DNA of 64,000 nt from Irpex lacteus (Eukaryota > Basidiomycota > Agaricomycetes > Polyporales > Irpicaceae): the NCBI GenBank assembly GCA_001986395.2, contig MQVO02000004.1, forward strand, positions 806,001-870,000. Reading direction: 5' to 3'. Shown piece after piece: positions 10,470 through 26,440 of this stretch. Both the position numbers and the translations under genes were made by a program. Under the pieces are notes generated by a model that saw only the letters and a list, made by a program, of their open reading frames with translations, was not told where the DNA came from and made no database searches. Numbering within the stretch: position 1 is the first letter of the stretch; each line of letters opens with the position of its first letter.

Positions 10470-13400
10470 CGAGGCTGCGTCGGCCTCCGCTCGCTGTTTC
10501 TCGCCACTGTCGGCGACTCGGACTGACGCTGGCGTACTCTTCGAAGCTCTCGGCTGGCGAATGTGAAGACGTGACTGAAGCGTCACTGGTCGTTCGTCAG
10601 CTATGCTTCTTCCGTAACAGCCGTCCAGCAAACCACCGAGCTGGGAGACGTTTATCCCAGATTCTTCGCCGCAACTCTGCCACCAGACTATCGACAGATG
10701 AGATGTGCCCGGTGCCTTCTGCTTCCCATCGCATAATGCACCGTGCTTCTCGGTGTGTCCTTAATTGGATCACGGATGATCTGATTTTGCCCCCATTGTT
10801 TGCAAGTCACACCCGTCTCCATCCAATCAGTCCATTCATTTTCCCATTTTCATCTTGCCTCGCATGTCCTCCTCTTACTTGAATTCCCCGTCCTATTCTT
10901 CCTTGACACATGAACACTGCATCATCCATCCACCCATCTTCACTCACATCGGCAAGTTTCGGTTCTCTTCATCCTGTCTTTATTATTGACACCATCGCAT
11001 CGGTCTCTCGTAATATTCGTTTGTGTTCACAAGCACGCTGGTTCAGTCAGTTGTTTTGTCTCTCTCAGCCATCCGGCAACCCTGTAGCATTATCGTAACA
11101 ACTCTAATAGTATCTACTTACCCACGCGGTATATCGAACAGACTACCGACTCGTCTTCGACTTCCTCATACAGATTGCGGCAAGTGGGTCATAGACCCAT
11201 GGAGCTTCCTTTCGGGGCCGCACGCGCTTCGGTCCTAGGCCCTCGTTGTGTATGTACACACGGGTACACGTACTCGCTGTATTTGGTATACATACCCGTG
11301 CTCGGAGGCATGGGATCACCCGCAGCAACAAAGCTTGTTGGAAAATGAATGCGAGACGTGTTCTTGGTGTCCGAGCTCACCGAGAGAGTCTCGCGCCTCG
11401 TGGTGTTCGCAGCACACACCTTGTTCCCTAAACATACTTTACAGTTCCGAGGGAGCACACCTGGGAGTTGCTATTCGACCGTTGCGGCATGTGCGTGTGT
11501 CATACACGTAAATGCACGGTTGCGTTGTGTGCATTCTACGGGGAATACTCCCTTGTCGACGAAGTCACAAGTCACGCAACGGCGTATGCACTGGCAGGAG
11601 CTGGCAGGTCGTGGTCAATTGCAAGAGAGCAGGGAGATCAAGAATTTGTGATCGTGTTCATCTCATCTCGTTGAGCGCTTGATCAGTGATTGGCCACCAT
11701 CAATTTTGTATGTTGTCTATCTTTCGTCAACGTGGGCATGGGCTGATTTCAGTTTGTACACCAACATCTCCAACGACATCAGGATGGTTGGTGTATATTC
11801 GGGTCATAGAGAAAGCCAAAAATAGGACCCACAGAGGATGCTATTCGGCGTTGAGCCCTTCCCGTGAGTCGTTGTTTTACCATCTTCCAAATCGTAAACG
11901 CTAACCCAATCCTTCTTTCCAGCACGGCGGCCGAGGACTTGAAAATATGGCAAACGTGAGTATTTCCACATATCAAAGCCGTAAGTTCTCATTCACACAA
12001 ACGTCAACAGCAGCCACCGGTGACCACAACGGCTGATCTCAACCATCACACGTACGCAGACTATCTCTCTCTGCAGATACAGATAACCAGCAACATCTGT
12101 TTATCCTCCTCTCCAAGACTTACTTCGGGCAACCGCAACATGAAGCCGAACTCGGTCCCGAGATATGTTCTCAGCCTTCGGGTCTCACGTTCACTTCACG
12201 TATCGCTAGTTGGCTGGTTCCACTCGATCGCGAGTGGGAACCCTCATGAGACAACTACGTGACACGTCACCCATCTCACCAGCCTACACTCAAATAAGTT
12301 CGACCAAACCTGTGGAAACGCCGGAAAGGCCACGGCGGATGCAGATAAGTACCGTGCCAGGAGTACACTAGTACACTGCTAAGTGGGACCGGTGATCTAC
12401 GCGCTCCCTTTACTTAAGGAGGCTGTTGGTTATCGGGGGCCGATGTAAGTACGACCTCACCTTCTGCTCCTTCACAGATGCCCACGCCGTGACATGGACC
12501 AGAAAGTCAGAAAAACCTGTCCAAGGTGGATGCAGCAGTGACCGTGACTGAAGCCAACTCAAATTCATCGACGCTCTTGGATTTCATCTCCTCCTCGACT
12601 CGGACATCTCGAAACGACCCCGGGACGGCGATCTGCCATAAAACGAAGTGTGCCGCGGTTCCGGTGCGCTGTACGCCCTCGCGTCTTGCGGTGCTCACCT
12701 CAGGTGCGAATTACATGCAACCTCTGGCGCAATCCACGTTGTACATTATTTGAACCCACGTTTGAACTGTAACTAGTACAAATCCTGCCACCTGGATTTG
12801 TTCTGGTTACAAATCATCTGCCTGCTCATGATGCATCCCTTTTACTTTGCTGACGCGCTAGATTGAACTACCTTTCCTTCATGATACGCACGCATAGCAC
12901 AGTGAGCTGGGGGCTTCAGATGGAGTTATTATCATGTATACACGCGTCTTCAGTAACACGAGTATATGGTCCATCATTATGCGCACTGATCAGCGCACTT
13001 TTCTATTTACAAGCGTTGTCCGTCTCCCAATCGACCACTGTAAACCATACAGCCACACATCCTGCTCACAGTCGCCGCCACATCGTAACTCACAGGCGTA
13101 CGCGGCCCAACAGTTCATCACACTGCCCTTGCACTATCCCTCAAGATTGTCGTGTCGAATTCCGAATACCAGTGGCATTTCCCAAGTCTTCCACGTACAT
13201 CCTCTTACAGGCATTTTTAATTATCTGACGATTGCACGAGGAGCGGCGCCCCTCGTGTTCCCGCAGCGTCCCCGATTTCGCGTCTTTTTACGAGTACATA
13301 CATGCATACACGCGATCTCCATTCCTCTTGCATTTTTTTCATTCATACAAACGGCCGACTTGCTCCAGATCGACGGAGCTCGTCAGGTTGACCCTGCGTC

Positions 13401-13887
13401 GTCACGTCTACGACCCTTCCGCTGCACGCTGTAACAGCGGCTCATAAGAAGCACGTTGTTTCCATTTGTTTGATAATTTGCTATGCATATATGCACATAA
13501 ACGTCCAGAGACACTAATTATCCGTGTTTCGTCGGACCTTGCAGCACTAGCGTAGCTGAGCACGCGAGTACATGAATGTCTGTGACGATCAATTCGCATT
13601 CACATTCCGAGTTGCACTGCACGAGTAGAACTCATCAGGTAATTCCGATTACGCTAGATATTGAACACGTTCACAGGTATCGAAGTCTGTATCTACGTGT
13701 AAAAGCTCATAACAATACTTAGTACGGCGATACATTACAAGTGGGATGATTGGTCGATAGAGGAAGTGATATGAGGTAAGGTGAGGTTCTGGGATGGGGA
13801 GGGATGACCGAAGGGTTCATGGATTCTATACCACTGAGACCACGGAAAGGAGATGAAGAACGAAAAGTAGGGCATGCCTCGCCGCGT
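10470..13887. other. Long gene-poor stretch between convergent genes
   Basis: The arrestin and calcium-pump genes converge on this 3.4-kb stretch. I find no frame with a recognisable family and no chain of exons. It has C/T-rich segments just after the arrestin stop and a small inverted repeat CACGGGTA / TACCCGTG near 11257-11300. It may hold long 3' untranslated regions or a non-coding RNA, which sequence alone cannot show. Confidence 0.4.
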
Positions 13888-17558
<3,671 letters not shown>

Positions 17559-18380
17559 TTAATGTTGGCGTGTCGTTATGCAAGATAAAGGTACAACAGG
17601 CCGCGAGGATGAACGAAGGAGGGAGGGAGGAAGGTGGACAAGACGAAGGTGGAAGCCAGGTATACTTATGGGCGCGTACCTAGCGAAAGTCGCAGACAAA
17701 ATTCGAGCCAGCTGACGTGGCAGATTCACCGGTCACTTCACCCGGAATCGAGGACGTACCCACGGGCAGCACATACGCTTGAGAGAATATGTCGAGCGAG
17801 TCGTTGGCATTGAGCAGAATGAAGGCTGTATGGGAAACTGCAGCGCGGTCGATGAGCAGGCGAGGGAAAGTACGCGGACACTATGGCGCAATCCACCTCG
17901 TCCAGAACACCTTCTATTCCCGCACATGTCTCGGTAAATTACAGTCAATAACATCCTCTGATTCTGTGCTGTAAATACCCTGGGAGACTTGAGAGCAATC
18001 CTTGTGCATCGATTGGACAACGTCGGTCAGAATTCTCGAGTGTGCTGGTAGTATTCGAAGTACAGAACACGTTGCTTGTGAGGTAAGGGATGTCGACGTC
18101 GACGTCTAACACGCATATCACCAAGTAAGTGTAAAGCAACTACCCCAGCTTACTACTCTAAAGTTAAATCAAGACCGGGGTGCAGTCAATACGTCTCGGT
18201 CGTCGAGGGTGAGTGCAAACAGGCGCCGGGTCTGACCAAGATAGGCACTGGCGCCAAATCAGCCGGCGGTGACGCTTTCTGACCGCAACCGTGAGCCCGT
18301 CTGACTCCCGCCCTCGTCCTTGACGTCCCCGACATCACGTTCTCGACGTCCTCGGAGGCAGCACCGGACTATTGCCAGAA
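17559..18380. promoter_or_regulatory. Divergent promoter region, calcium pump / SIP5
   Basis: About 820 bp between two divergent start codons. No open frame here has family similarity. Bases 18300-18375 are C/T-rich directly before the SIP5 start. I see no named binding site that I would defend. Confidence 0.45.
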
Positions 18381-20510
18381 ATGGGAAACGCATCCTCATC
18401 AGGGCGCGCACATCAGGAAGAGACCGTAGACTTTGGATATCTCACGCCCCAGGGTGTCTACACCGGACCTCGAGATTGGAATCACACTATTGTCACACAG
18501 CTCATCGTCGACCGCAAACTAGCTCCGTTCTACAGACCATTAGAAGACTATGAAGAGGACTGGGACGATGAGCAGATTCTGGCACATATGAAAGAGCCTC
18601 AGCCCCAGGAGGGTGCTGAGGCAGAGGGTAATGGTACACGAGCAGATGCAGCATCTATAGTATCCAGCTCCTCGCGGACACACCATAAACGGCCAAGTGG
18701 CTCAGCGAGGGAGGCCCACGAGAACAACCAAAGCATCCGGAGCTGGGTATATATCGAGGGGCAACAGATTGTCCTATATGTTTCCTGGTATGTTATATTC
18801 CATCTTTCACCCTTCACCCTTTCTCATGTACTTCACAAGTATTATCCCTCAAATATCAATCACTCGCGGTGCTGTGACCAAGCCATCTGCACCGAATGCT
18901 TCGTTCAGATCAAGCGCGCCGACCCGACAACAACCCACCTCGTCTCGGAACCCGCCTCATGTCCCTACTGCGTACAAGAAAACTTTGGAGTAGTCTACAC
19001 ACCTCCATCCTGGCGAGCGGGCATAGGCAGCGAAGGCTGGGTCAGTCGTCTATCTTCATCGCCACATTGTAGTATTCTGATATTCGGAATCCCCCAAACT
19101 GGCTCATGACATGCCGTGCACGCGTCTCACTGCGGTCTCTCCTATCTCCTTACGCAGCCTCCACCACAGCTGTCTGATATCACCAAGACGACACCGACAG
19201 ATCCAAGCGCGGCAATGAAGAAACGACGAAAGAGCTTCGGAGCTGATGCGCCTGAGGTCGTCACAATTGGTGCGTACATGCGTTATTGTATTGGATGATC
19301 GCGCGAGACGCTGTATTCACTTCTTTCGTATCGTGCGTAATAGATCAAATCCGACCGGACTGGGAGGCGAAGCTCGCTGCTGTACGCGCAACAGTGCAGC
19401 GTCGCGCGAATCGTCGTATTGTCATGCGTCAAGTCGGCGATCGTCTCATTCCCATTGGGATTACCAGTGGGAGAATTCAGGCGCTGCCGGCTGAGGAGGG
19501 CCAGGGTGAGCAAGGAGAGGGAAGCGGTGGTAGCGCCGATAGAGGAAGCAGGAGGAGGCAGAGGAGACCACCTAATGCTGAGCTTGGACAGTTCCTCGGT
19601 CAGATGGGTTTGGGCGGACAGGATTTGGAAGAGGTATTGTCTTCACGTTCGCGATCGACATGGAGTTCAAGTCTGACACCCTCTTTAGCTTATGATCATG
19701 GAAGCTATGCGTTTATCGTTAATTGACCAAGAGGAGCATCAACGGAAACAGAAAGAGGAAGAAGAGAAGAAGAAACGCGAAGCGGGCGAATCTGCTACTC
19801 CTACTCCTACCACTACCACTACCGACACCCCCAACTCACCGGCAGCGAATACAACAACCCCCACGGCTCCTCCTGTGCCGTCCCCTACACTCCTCTCTCC
19901 ATCATCCCCAACCTCCGGTGCTACCTCCAGGCATCGTTCCTCGTCTTCACTGTCACGAAATTCTCAGGATGAAGGTAGACGGTCGCCTGTAGGTGCGTTG
20001 GAAGCTGCTTTGAGGAGCGCGACGAATACTGTGCACGCTGTGGCTACTCCTCCGTCCGAGAGATCGCCCGAACCTCAAGCACAAACACAAGCACAAGTGG
20101 TGGAGTCTGCACCTACAGTCAACGTGGCTGTTCCGCAGATCGTGCACCCTGACGAGTCGACGGTTGAGACGTCGACGCCTACTGCGCCTTCATCCGAAAG
20201 CTCAAGCACTGTCCCAGCAGTGGAGGCTGCAACGACTGCATCCGCACCTACATCCAACTCTACCTCAAATGCAACCGAATCCGCATCAGCGGCCCCAGCC
20301 GTCACAAGCGACTCTTCAAACCCCACCCCCACACTCACCACACCTCAACACATCCCAGCAGCCCGGACGACGTCCTTCAGCTCGTCAGTGCTCAGCACAG
20401 AGACGACGGAGACACAGAACCGTGAGGCATCGTATGATTATTTGCCGAGTGAGCCGTCCTCATCGACTTCGTCGCTTGTTCGACAGGGGCCTTTGGCGGC
20501 CGATGAGTGA
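18381..20510 (+). CDS. SIP5: SIP5-like protein with RING-type zinc domain
   Basis: Starts MGNASSSG, which offers an N-myristoylation signal (MG at the start). The hallmark zinc domain is CPICFLYYPSNINHSRCCD followed by AICTECFVQIKR and CPYC, spanning an intron between CFL and YYP. Downstream come RPDWEAKLAAVR, a long basic-acidic segment, LEELMIMEAMRLSLIDQEE (which looks like a ubiquitin-interacting helix) and a low-complexity S/T/P tail of about 200 residues ending PLAADE. In yeast, Sip5 links the Snf1 kinase and Reg1/Glc7 phosphatase in glucose signalling; whether that holds here is inferred. Between REAHEN (near 18720) and IYRGATDCPIC (18747) the reading frame changes without a clear standard intron; either a short intron at about 18660-18700 or a frameshift explains it. 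The remaining introns are clean. Confidence 0.85.
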
Positions 20511-21071
20511 GCGTGTGGGTGGGTGTTGGACGAGGGAGCCACATGGCCCACCGGTGGTCAATCGTTGTATCGAGTGGGTGGGTATGGCTTGGGAGTTGGT
20601 CTCGCCGCGCCGATGAAGCTGGGACATCATGCCCCGGTTTGCTCATATTTTTCATGAAATTCATGTCTCTGTCTTTGTACCTTCCATTTCATTCCAATTC
20701 ATAGACGGCCCCTCCTCTTTGACCCTTGTTTTCTTGCTCTTCCCTTCACGAACTCAATTACAGTAATGTGTACTTATATATCTGACAAGACAATTTGAAC
20801 GCTGTTTAAAGTCGCTGTATCCTCACTCGTGGAATGGATGGATCCTCATCAACCAAATGCCATGCATGGCCTTTCGCATGGCAATACTGAAATGCATACG
20901 CCGCGAATCGCGTGGCTCAGAAATTCTCCTGCCTGAACGTTGAGATGTTGTGAAAAATAGTTAGTAGACCAAATTTCGTAGCATATAGCACGTCCTCAAA
21001 CAAAAACAAAAAACAATCGAAACATCAGCGGTATCAACATCAACATAGCCAGTCACTCCTCTACGCCTTCC
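20511..21071. other. Intergenic stretch between convergent SIP5 and CAF-1 genes
   Basis: The two genes converge here. I see no supported gene, only T-rich sequence near 20640-20800 and an A-rich patch near 20995-21015 that could serve 3' end formation on the two strands. Confidence 0.45.
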
Positions 21072-24000
21072 TCATGTAGCACCGCTGCCATACAACGCCT
21101 ACAGCAAATAAACCATTCATCAGCACCACCACCAAAAACCCAGAAGAAGACGTCTGCTCATGAGCATGAACACGCACCTTGACATCCCCCCGAACAGTCC
21201 AAACCTTCTTCCCCCTCTCCTTCGAGTCCTTCTCACAAACCTCCCTTACACGCGCCTCGATCGCGTTCTTCTTCACCACTCCTCCTCCTCCCCCTCCTGC
21301 ACCTCCTCCACTGCCCGCACCAGTCGCGCCAGTAGGTTGCTGGTGTTGGAGAGTGAGATGAGAGAGATCCTTATATATAGACTCGACGATGAACGCCAGA
21401 TTCCCCGTGTCGAGCTCTGCGATCTTGGCGATGAGGAAGGGCATGTGTGTATCTGGGAATGTCGTCTTTGGGGGTGCGAGTTTCTTTGGTTGTTGTCCTG
21501 TACCTGTCTGCGTAGGTAGTGCTGGTGCTGCTGGGGAGGTTGGGGTGGAGGTGGAGGCGATGGTTGGGAGGTTTAGACGAGATGGAAGTGGCGGGATGGC
21601 GAAGCCGGAGTGAGGATGCAGTGGTGCTTTGCCGGTGCCTGTGTGCGAAGAGGGAATGGGTATGTCGTCCATTGGTGATGCTTGAAAGGTGAATGGGTTT
21701 ATCGGGAACGGTGTATCTATTACACCGTCAGCGAGTCGTAAGTCAGCATATGCATATGATCAAATGCAAAGAAAAGAAAACGCACCATTAAACAAATGTA
21801 TCCGATACGCACTAAACGGCTCATACACACACTCCCCAATCCTACTCTCCCAACACGGCCCCTTAGTAAACGGCACAAGCGGCACCACAACCTTCCTCTT
21901 CTTCTCCCTCTCCTTCCCACTCTCCGCCTCCCCAGCACCCTCTTTCGCCTTCCTCTTCACCGGCAGCGGCACAGGCACAGAAGGGAACGCAAAGAACTCG
22001 GGCGAGCCCATACGATCGTCTATGGGAGTCCCGGGGTCCTCGACCTCGTCGTCGTCCACAAGCCAACTATCCAAATCAGAGTCATGTTCATCCGTCGCCC
22101 CTCCCTCCTCCTCATCCCCATCCCCCTCAAGTACATCCCCCTCCTCCTCATCCTCCCACTCCTCCCCACTATCAACCCCATAATCCAAACTCACCACGTC
22201 CCTCCCAAACGGCCTCCTCCCCCCGACCTCCTTACTATTCCTCGTCCACGTACCAAAGTATCCTGGCCTTGCGTCTTCGTGGAATATGAGGACTTTGGCG
22301 GGGAAGACATGGCGGTTTTGGAGGCGGGAGAGGAGAAGACGGACGGTGGGGACGTCACCGGATACTTCGGCTTCTGTGAGTGCGTGGAGGGTTGAGCGGA
22401 CGCTTTGGGGGTGGTGGGTGCGGAGGGTTGGGTGGCGAGGGGGTGGGTAGGGGAGGAGGGGTGGTTTTAGGGAGGGTGGTAATGAGGATAGAGATTCTCG
22501 TAACCGGTCTGCGGAGGAAGCAAAGTGTTAGGTGTATGTTGAATGCGGTGTACCAATAAAGAATCAATCATAACTACCTTGAGCGGATAACTGAGCACGC
22601 TCAACACTATCACCGTCACTTGAACCTGGTGCATCAAGCATAACCACATCCTCATCGTCCGGTGCCTGCGGAAGCTGCTGCTGGTCATCATCAATCACAA
22701 TAACCTCCTTCCCCGCCCTCTTCTCCCTCCTCTCCTCTCTTGCTCGCACATCCCTAAACCAATTCCCCGATTGCGACGCCATCTCCGCGTCCTTCTTCAA
22801 CACGAACGGTCTAAACACCCGCTCGAACTCTCCTGTCACCTCCTTCCCTTTCCCTTCCTTCCCCTCTTTTCCCTCCTTGCCCTCCTTGCCTTCCGTAGTG
22901 GTCTCGTTAGCGGTATTGGAGTTAGTGGTGTTCCCGACAGACCCCGCCCTCGACCCAGAACCCGACGCTACAGCTTTAGGCTTGGCGAAGAAGCTAGCCA
23001 TGAGGTTCCTCGACTTCGTCTGTGCGTCCTGCGCTTTTTTCTCTTTCTCGAGTTTGGCGAGGCGTTTTTCCTCGCGCTCTTTCTCCTACAACACAACGGC
23101 ACGTCAGCCAGCCTTGTCAATCACTGACCAGTATAGCAGTAAAGAGGTATAGAGTGGAAATTATTGAGGTACCTTGGCAGCTTTCTCTGGGTCTACAGGT
23201 TTCTTAGGCCTACCCACCCCAGTCTTCGAGGGCGTACCACTGCCCTCCTTATCCTTGTCCTTCTCCTCCTTCTGCCCGTTCTCGCTCGCATTGGCATTCT
23301 CCGAAGCCGTAGCACTCTTCTTCGCCTTCGGAGATCCCGTCGCCACATCCGCAGACACCTCCTTTTTCGTAGCGGTGGTGGAAGGCTCGCCGGCGGACCC
23401 CTTAGCCTTGACTTTCGACCCTTTGCCAGCAGTGGGCTTTGTACCCACGAGAGCTTCGCGTTCAGTTTCTGGGAGAGCTTGGAACAGCGCTGCGATATCT
23501 AGCTTCGCCTACGCAGTCCCATTGTGGTGAATCACCATATAGAGGCGCCCAAATAATAAAACACGACGCACCTGCTGCCTCTCCGCCAACCGAACTCCAA
23601 CCTTCTCCCTCGAAGCCTTAGGCAACCACTCCCTACACTCCTCCTTCACCTCCCACCTCCACACCTGCCACGACGCAGGTATCCTTCCATTCGGTGCCTG
23701 ACTTACTTCCAATCCATAGTTCGTACGCGTCGCGACGGACTTGATCGCTTTCTCGATGATGTCGAGGGGGAGGGCGGACGAGATTGTCTTGCTGGCTTCT
23801 TCGTCGTCTTCGTCTTGGGCGGGGAGGAGCTCGTGTTGGATGTGTTTGGAGAGCGCTTGGAGGGTTTTGTCGCTACATCGGCGGGTACCCATGGGTATCT
23901 CAATCTCATCTATTTGTTGGGTTGTAATAGGTGAACCACGTACCTCTCGTGTACCATTTTGGCGATTAGTGGTCTGTGGTCCTCTGGAAACGCGTCTAGG

Positions 24001-24403
24001 GGGGTCTCCCCGCGTTCGATCTTCTCTTCGAGCATCTCTCTGAATTTGACGATTTCTGAATATCATGGCGTTGGAGAGAATCGTGTGTGAGTCGCGCCGC
24101 CACGTAGGCAGCTGTATGGGTCGCACCTTGCATGGTCTCGGACATCTTCTCGAATGCCAAGGGCTTCTGCTTGAGCACCGGCTTTCCATTCTTGATCTCA
24201 GCGAGTAAAGGACGGTCTGGTTTGTCTTCTATATATCGAATGAACGCGTTTAGAGTCAGTTTCATATATCCCGTTAGTGCAGGGTGTAGATTGGTACTGC
24301 ACCTGTATTAGCAGTACGAATCACTGCTATATAGACCTTCATTAGTGCTTGTTAACTTGTTAAAGTAGATAAGCTTACTTATAGTGGCATTTGCGTCTGT
24401 CAT
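21072..24403 (-). CDS. RLF2: Chromatin assembly factor 1 large subunit (CAF1A/Rlf2-like)
   Basis: The first exon encodes MTDANATI and splices to KDKPDRPLLAEIKNGKPVL, giving the family N-terminus KNGKPVLKQKPLAFEK. A lysine/glutamate-rich, coiled KER-like region follows (VDPEKAAKEKEREEKRLAKL) and then FFAKPKAV, which fits a PCNA-interacting motif. The acidic histone-binding block contains the signature HEDARPGYFGTW and LDYGVDSGEEWEDEEEGD. A C-terminal winged-helix-like part ends VWTVRGDVKALYGSGAT. CAF-1 deposits H3-H4 behind the replication fork. Low-complexity KEGKEGKEG repeats lie in the middle. The ATG at 24403 is chosen because it splices in frame to the conserved segment; the in-frame ATG at 24265 would lie inside the intron. 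It shares a short divergent promoter with RFC2. Confidence 0.88.
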
Positions 24404-24590
24404 GACGGGCATGACAAGAACCAGATCGTCGTCGCTGTGAAGCCTGCTCGGAACGCGTCTCGCAGAGGTCGCCGTGACATCTGCCAGTGTGACATGCGTT
24501 ACGGTACGCGACTCACTTGCGTCACACCCGTGTTTCCCAGCCTGACGCGTAGTGAGAAGCGCTGAAGCCACCTCTTCCTCCTCACTGACG
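24404..24590. promoter_or_regulatory. Bidirectional promoter with MluI cell-cycle boxes
   Basis: Only 187 bp separate the start codons of the CAF-1 and RFC2 genes. Within them lie two exact ACGCGT boxes (24453-24458 and 24545-24550) and one near match ACGCGA (24506-24511). ACGCGT is the established binding site of the yeast MBF factor (Mbp1/Swi6 family), which drives G1/S genes. Both flanking genes act at the replication fork, so joint G1/S control is a natural inference. Confidence 0.65.
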
Positions 24591-26131
24591 ATGTCCTTCT
24601 TTCAGATCCAGCCACCGCGACAAGCTGCTAAACACGACGCTGTAGATAATGCACTACAACCATGGGTTGAGAAATAGTAGGTATTTGTTATCACGGTTTA
24701 TGACTGCTCTTACTCTTTTGTATACAGCCGGCCTCAGACTATTGAAGACGTTTCGTCACAAGAACATACCGTAGCTGTTCTACGAAGGACACTCACCTCT
24801 ACAAATGTGAGACCACAAACACAGTTAACTGCATACAAAAACTGATTGTTTGAAGCTTCCACATATGCTCTTCTATGGGCCTCCAGGAACAGGAAAGACA
24901 TCTACGATCCTAGCTCTCGCCCGCCAGCTCTTCGGGTGAGCCTCCTCCCTCCCTCCCTCTCCTCCCTGCCCCTTCCCCTTCCATCCACTAATAACCTGAA
25001 CGCTACCTCCCGCAGTCCAGACAACTTCCGCTCCCGCGTCCTCGAACTCAACGCCTCAGACGAGCGCGGCATCTCCATCGTCCGCGAAAAGATCAAAGAC
25101 TTCGCCCGGCAGACCCCCCGCGCGCAGGTCGGCGTGTCCTCCGACGGGAAGACGTATCCGTGTCCGCCGTACAAGATTATCATACTTGACGAGGCGGATT
25201 CTATGACGCAGGACGCTCAGGCTGCTTTGCGGAGAATTATGGAGAACTATGCGCGGATAACGAGGTTTTGTCTTGTGTGTAACTACGTTACGAGGTACGC
25301 ACCAATACTCTCTTATCATCATATTTCATAATCATAATTCAAACGTGTAACCAGAATAATCGAACCCCTCGCCTCCCGCTGCTCCAAATTCCGCTTCAAA
25401 CCCCTCGACACAACCTCCACCGCAACCCGCCTCACACACATCGCCTCCTCCGAAAACATCTCCCTCTCCCCTTCCGTAGTCCGCACGCTCATAGCGACAT
25501 CCCAAGGCGACCTCCGACGCTCCATCACGTACCTGCAGTCTGCGAGCCGGCTGGCGAATAGCACGAACCCGCCGATGGAGATTACGGAGGAGGATGTGCA
25601 GGAGATCGCGGGGGTTGTGCCGGATGGGGTTGTTGTTGGGTTTGCGGGGACTTTGGGGATTGATGTGGATAGCGGCATGGATGTAGACGTTGATGATAGT
25701 GGGAAGGTGAAGGCGAAGACGTTCGATGATGTACGGAGGAAAGTGAGACAGATCGTACGGGAGGGGTACTCCGCATCCCAATTATTCTCCCAGGTACGTC
25801 TCCCTCCCTTCTCTCTTCTTCTCCTCGCCCCTCCTCGCCCCTCCTCCTCCCTCCTCCTCCTCCCTCCTCCTCCTCCCTCCTCCTCCCCTTCCTCCTCCCC
25901 TTCCTCCCCCCCTTCTACCTCCCCAAAGCAAAAAAGCAAACCAAAGCTAACTGACCTCAAACACAGCTACACGACCTCATTGTATCCCACCCCACCCTCC
26001 CCGCGCTACACAAAGCCAAAAGCGCACTGGCCCTCGCAGAAGCTGACAAGGCGCTGTGCGACGGCGCGGACGAGGAGTTGTGGATTTTGGAGGTCGCGTT
26101 GAGGATACATAAGGCTGTGGCTGTTTCATAG
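24591..26131 (+). CDS. RFC2: Replication factor C subunit 2 (clamp loader AAA+ ATPase)
   Basis: Starts [19 protein letters not shown] and continues into [16 protein letters not shown], the RFC box region. Walker A is [10 protein letters not shown], Walker B is IILDEADSM, the Arg-finger motif SRC appears in [10 protein letters not shown], and [11 protein letters not shown] is typical of this subunit. The predicted length is about 370 residues, normal for a small RFC subunit. RFC loads PCNA onto primed DNA using [22 protein letters not shown] points to the yeast Rfc2 / human RFC4 group rather than Rfc3, Rfc4 or Rfc5. The last intron (about 25794-25966) is a nearly pure pyrimidine tract of CTC and CCT runs. 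The stop is TAG at 26129-26131. It is divergent from the CAF-1 gene. Confidence 0.93.
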
Positions 26132-26440
26132 TCATAATCATAAGTTGTTCAAGTCACTGCTTTCTTATAGCGTCACATCCATATGCGTATGCGTCCACTG
26201 CCGCCGCTTGCTCCTGCTCACTTTGGCTGTGTTACAGACAAAGCCCTTTGAATGACACTGTAAACATGGAAAGCAGTTTCCAGAGCCTAAGGTTTGTTTC
26301 CTTACAGCATCATACATGGTTCTCGAAATCATACACTGATCATGGCATTGCCCGTTACAATAGCATTCGATACAGTATTCCTGGAGGGTGTATACTGGGT
26401 ACCAATACTACTGGTCGAGGGTTCCATTCTTCAATCGAGC
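26132..26440. other. Intergenic stretch between convergent RFC2 and aldo-keto reductase
   Basis: About 310 bp between two stop codons. No gene or RNA is visible; it should carry the two 3' ends. Confidence 0.5.

Noticed and set aside
8051..10631. Overlapping frames on both strands inside the arrestin gene
   Set aside because: They are shadows of the strongly biased S/T/P-rich coding frame.
11257..11300. Inverted repeat CACGGGTA / TACCCGTG as a terminator
   Set aside because: It is too short and too far (about 790 bp) from the arrestin stop to be assigned a role.
10571..13434. Several frames of 60-170 codons between the arrestin and calcium-pump genes
   Set aside because: None shows a family motif, ordered exons or a plausible promoter; composition fits random frames in C/T-rich non-coding DNA.
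19723..20341. Frames of Leu/Pro/His-rich or Val/Ala-rich protein inside SIP5
   Set aside because: They are shadows of the repetitive Ser/Thr/Pro codons of the SIP5 tail.
25319..25960. Minus-strand frame rich in Gly and Glu over RFC2
   Set aside because: It is antisense to conserved RFC2 exons and to its pyrimidine-rich intron.
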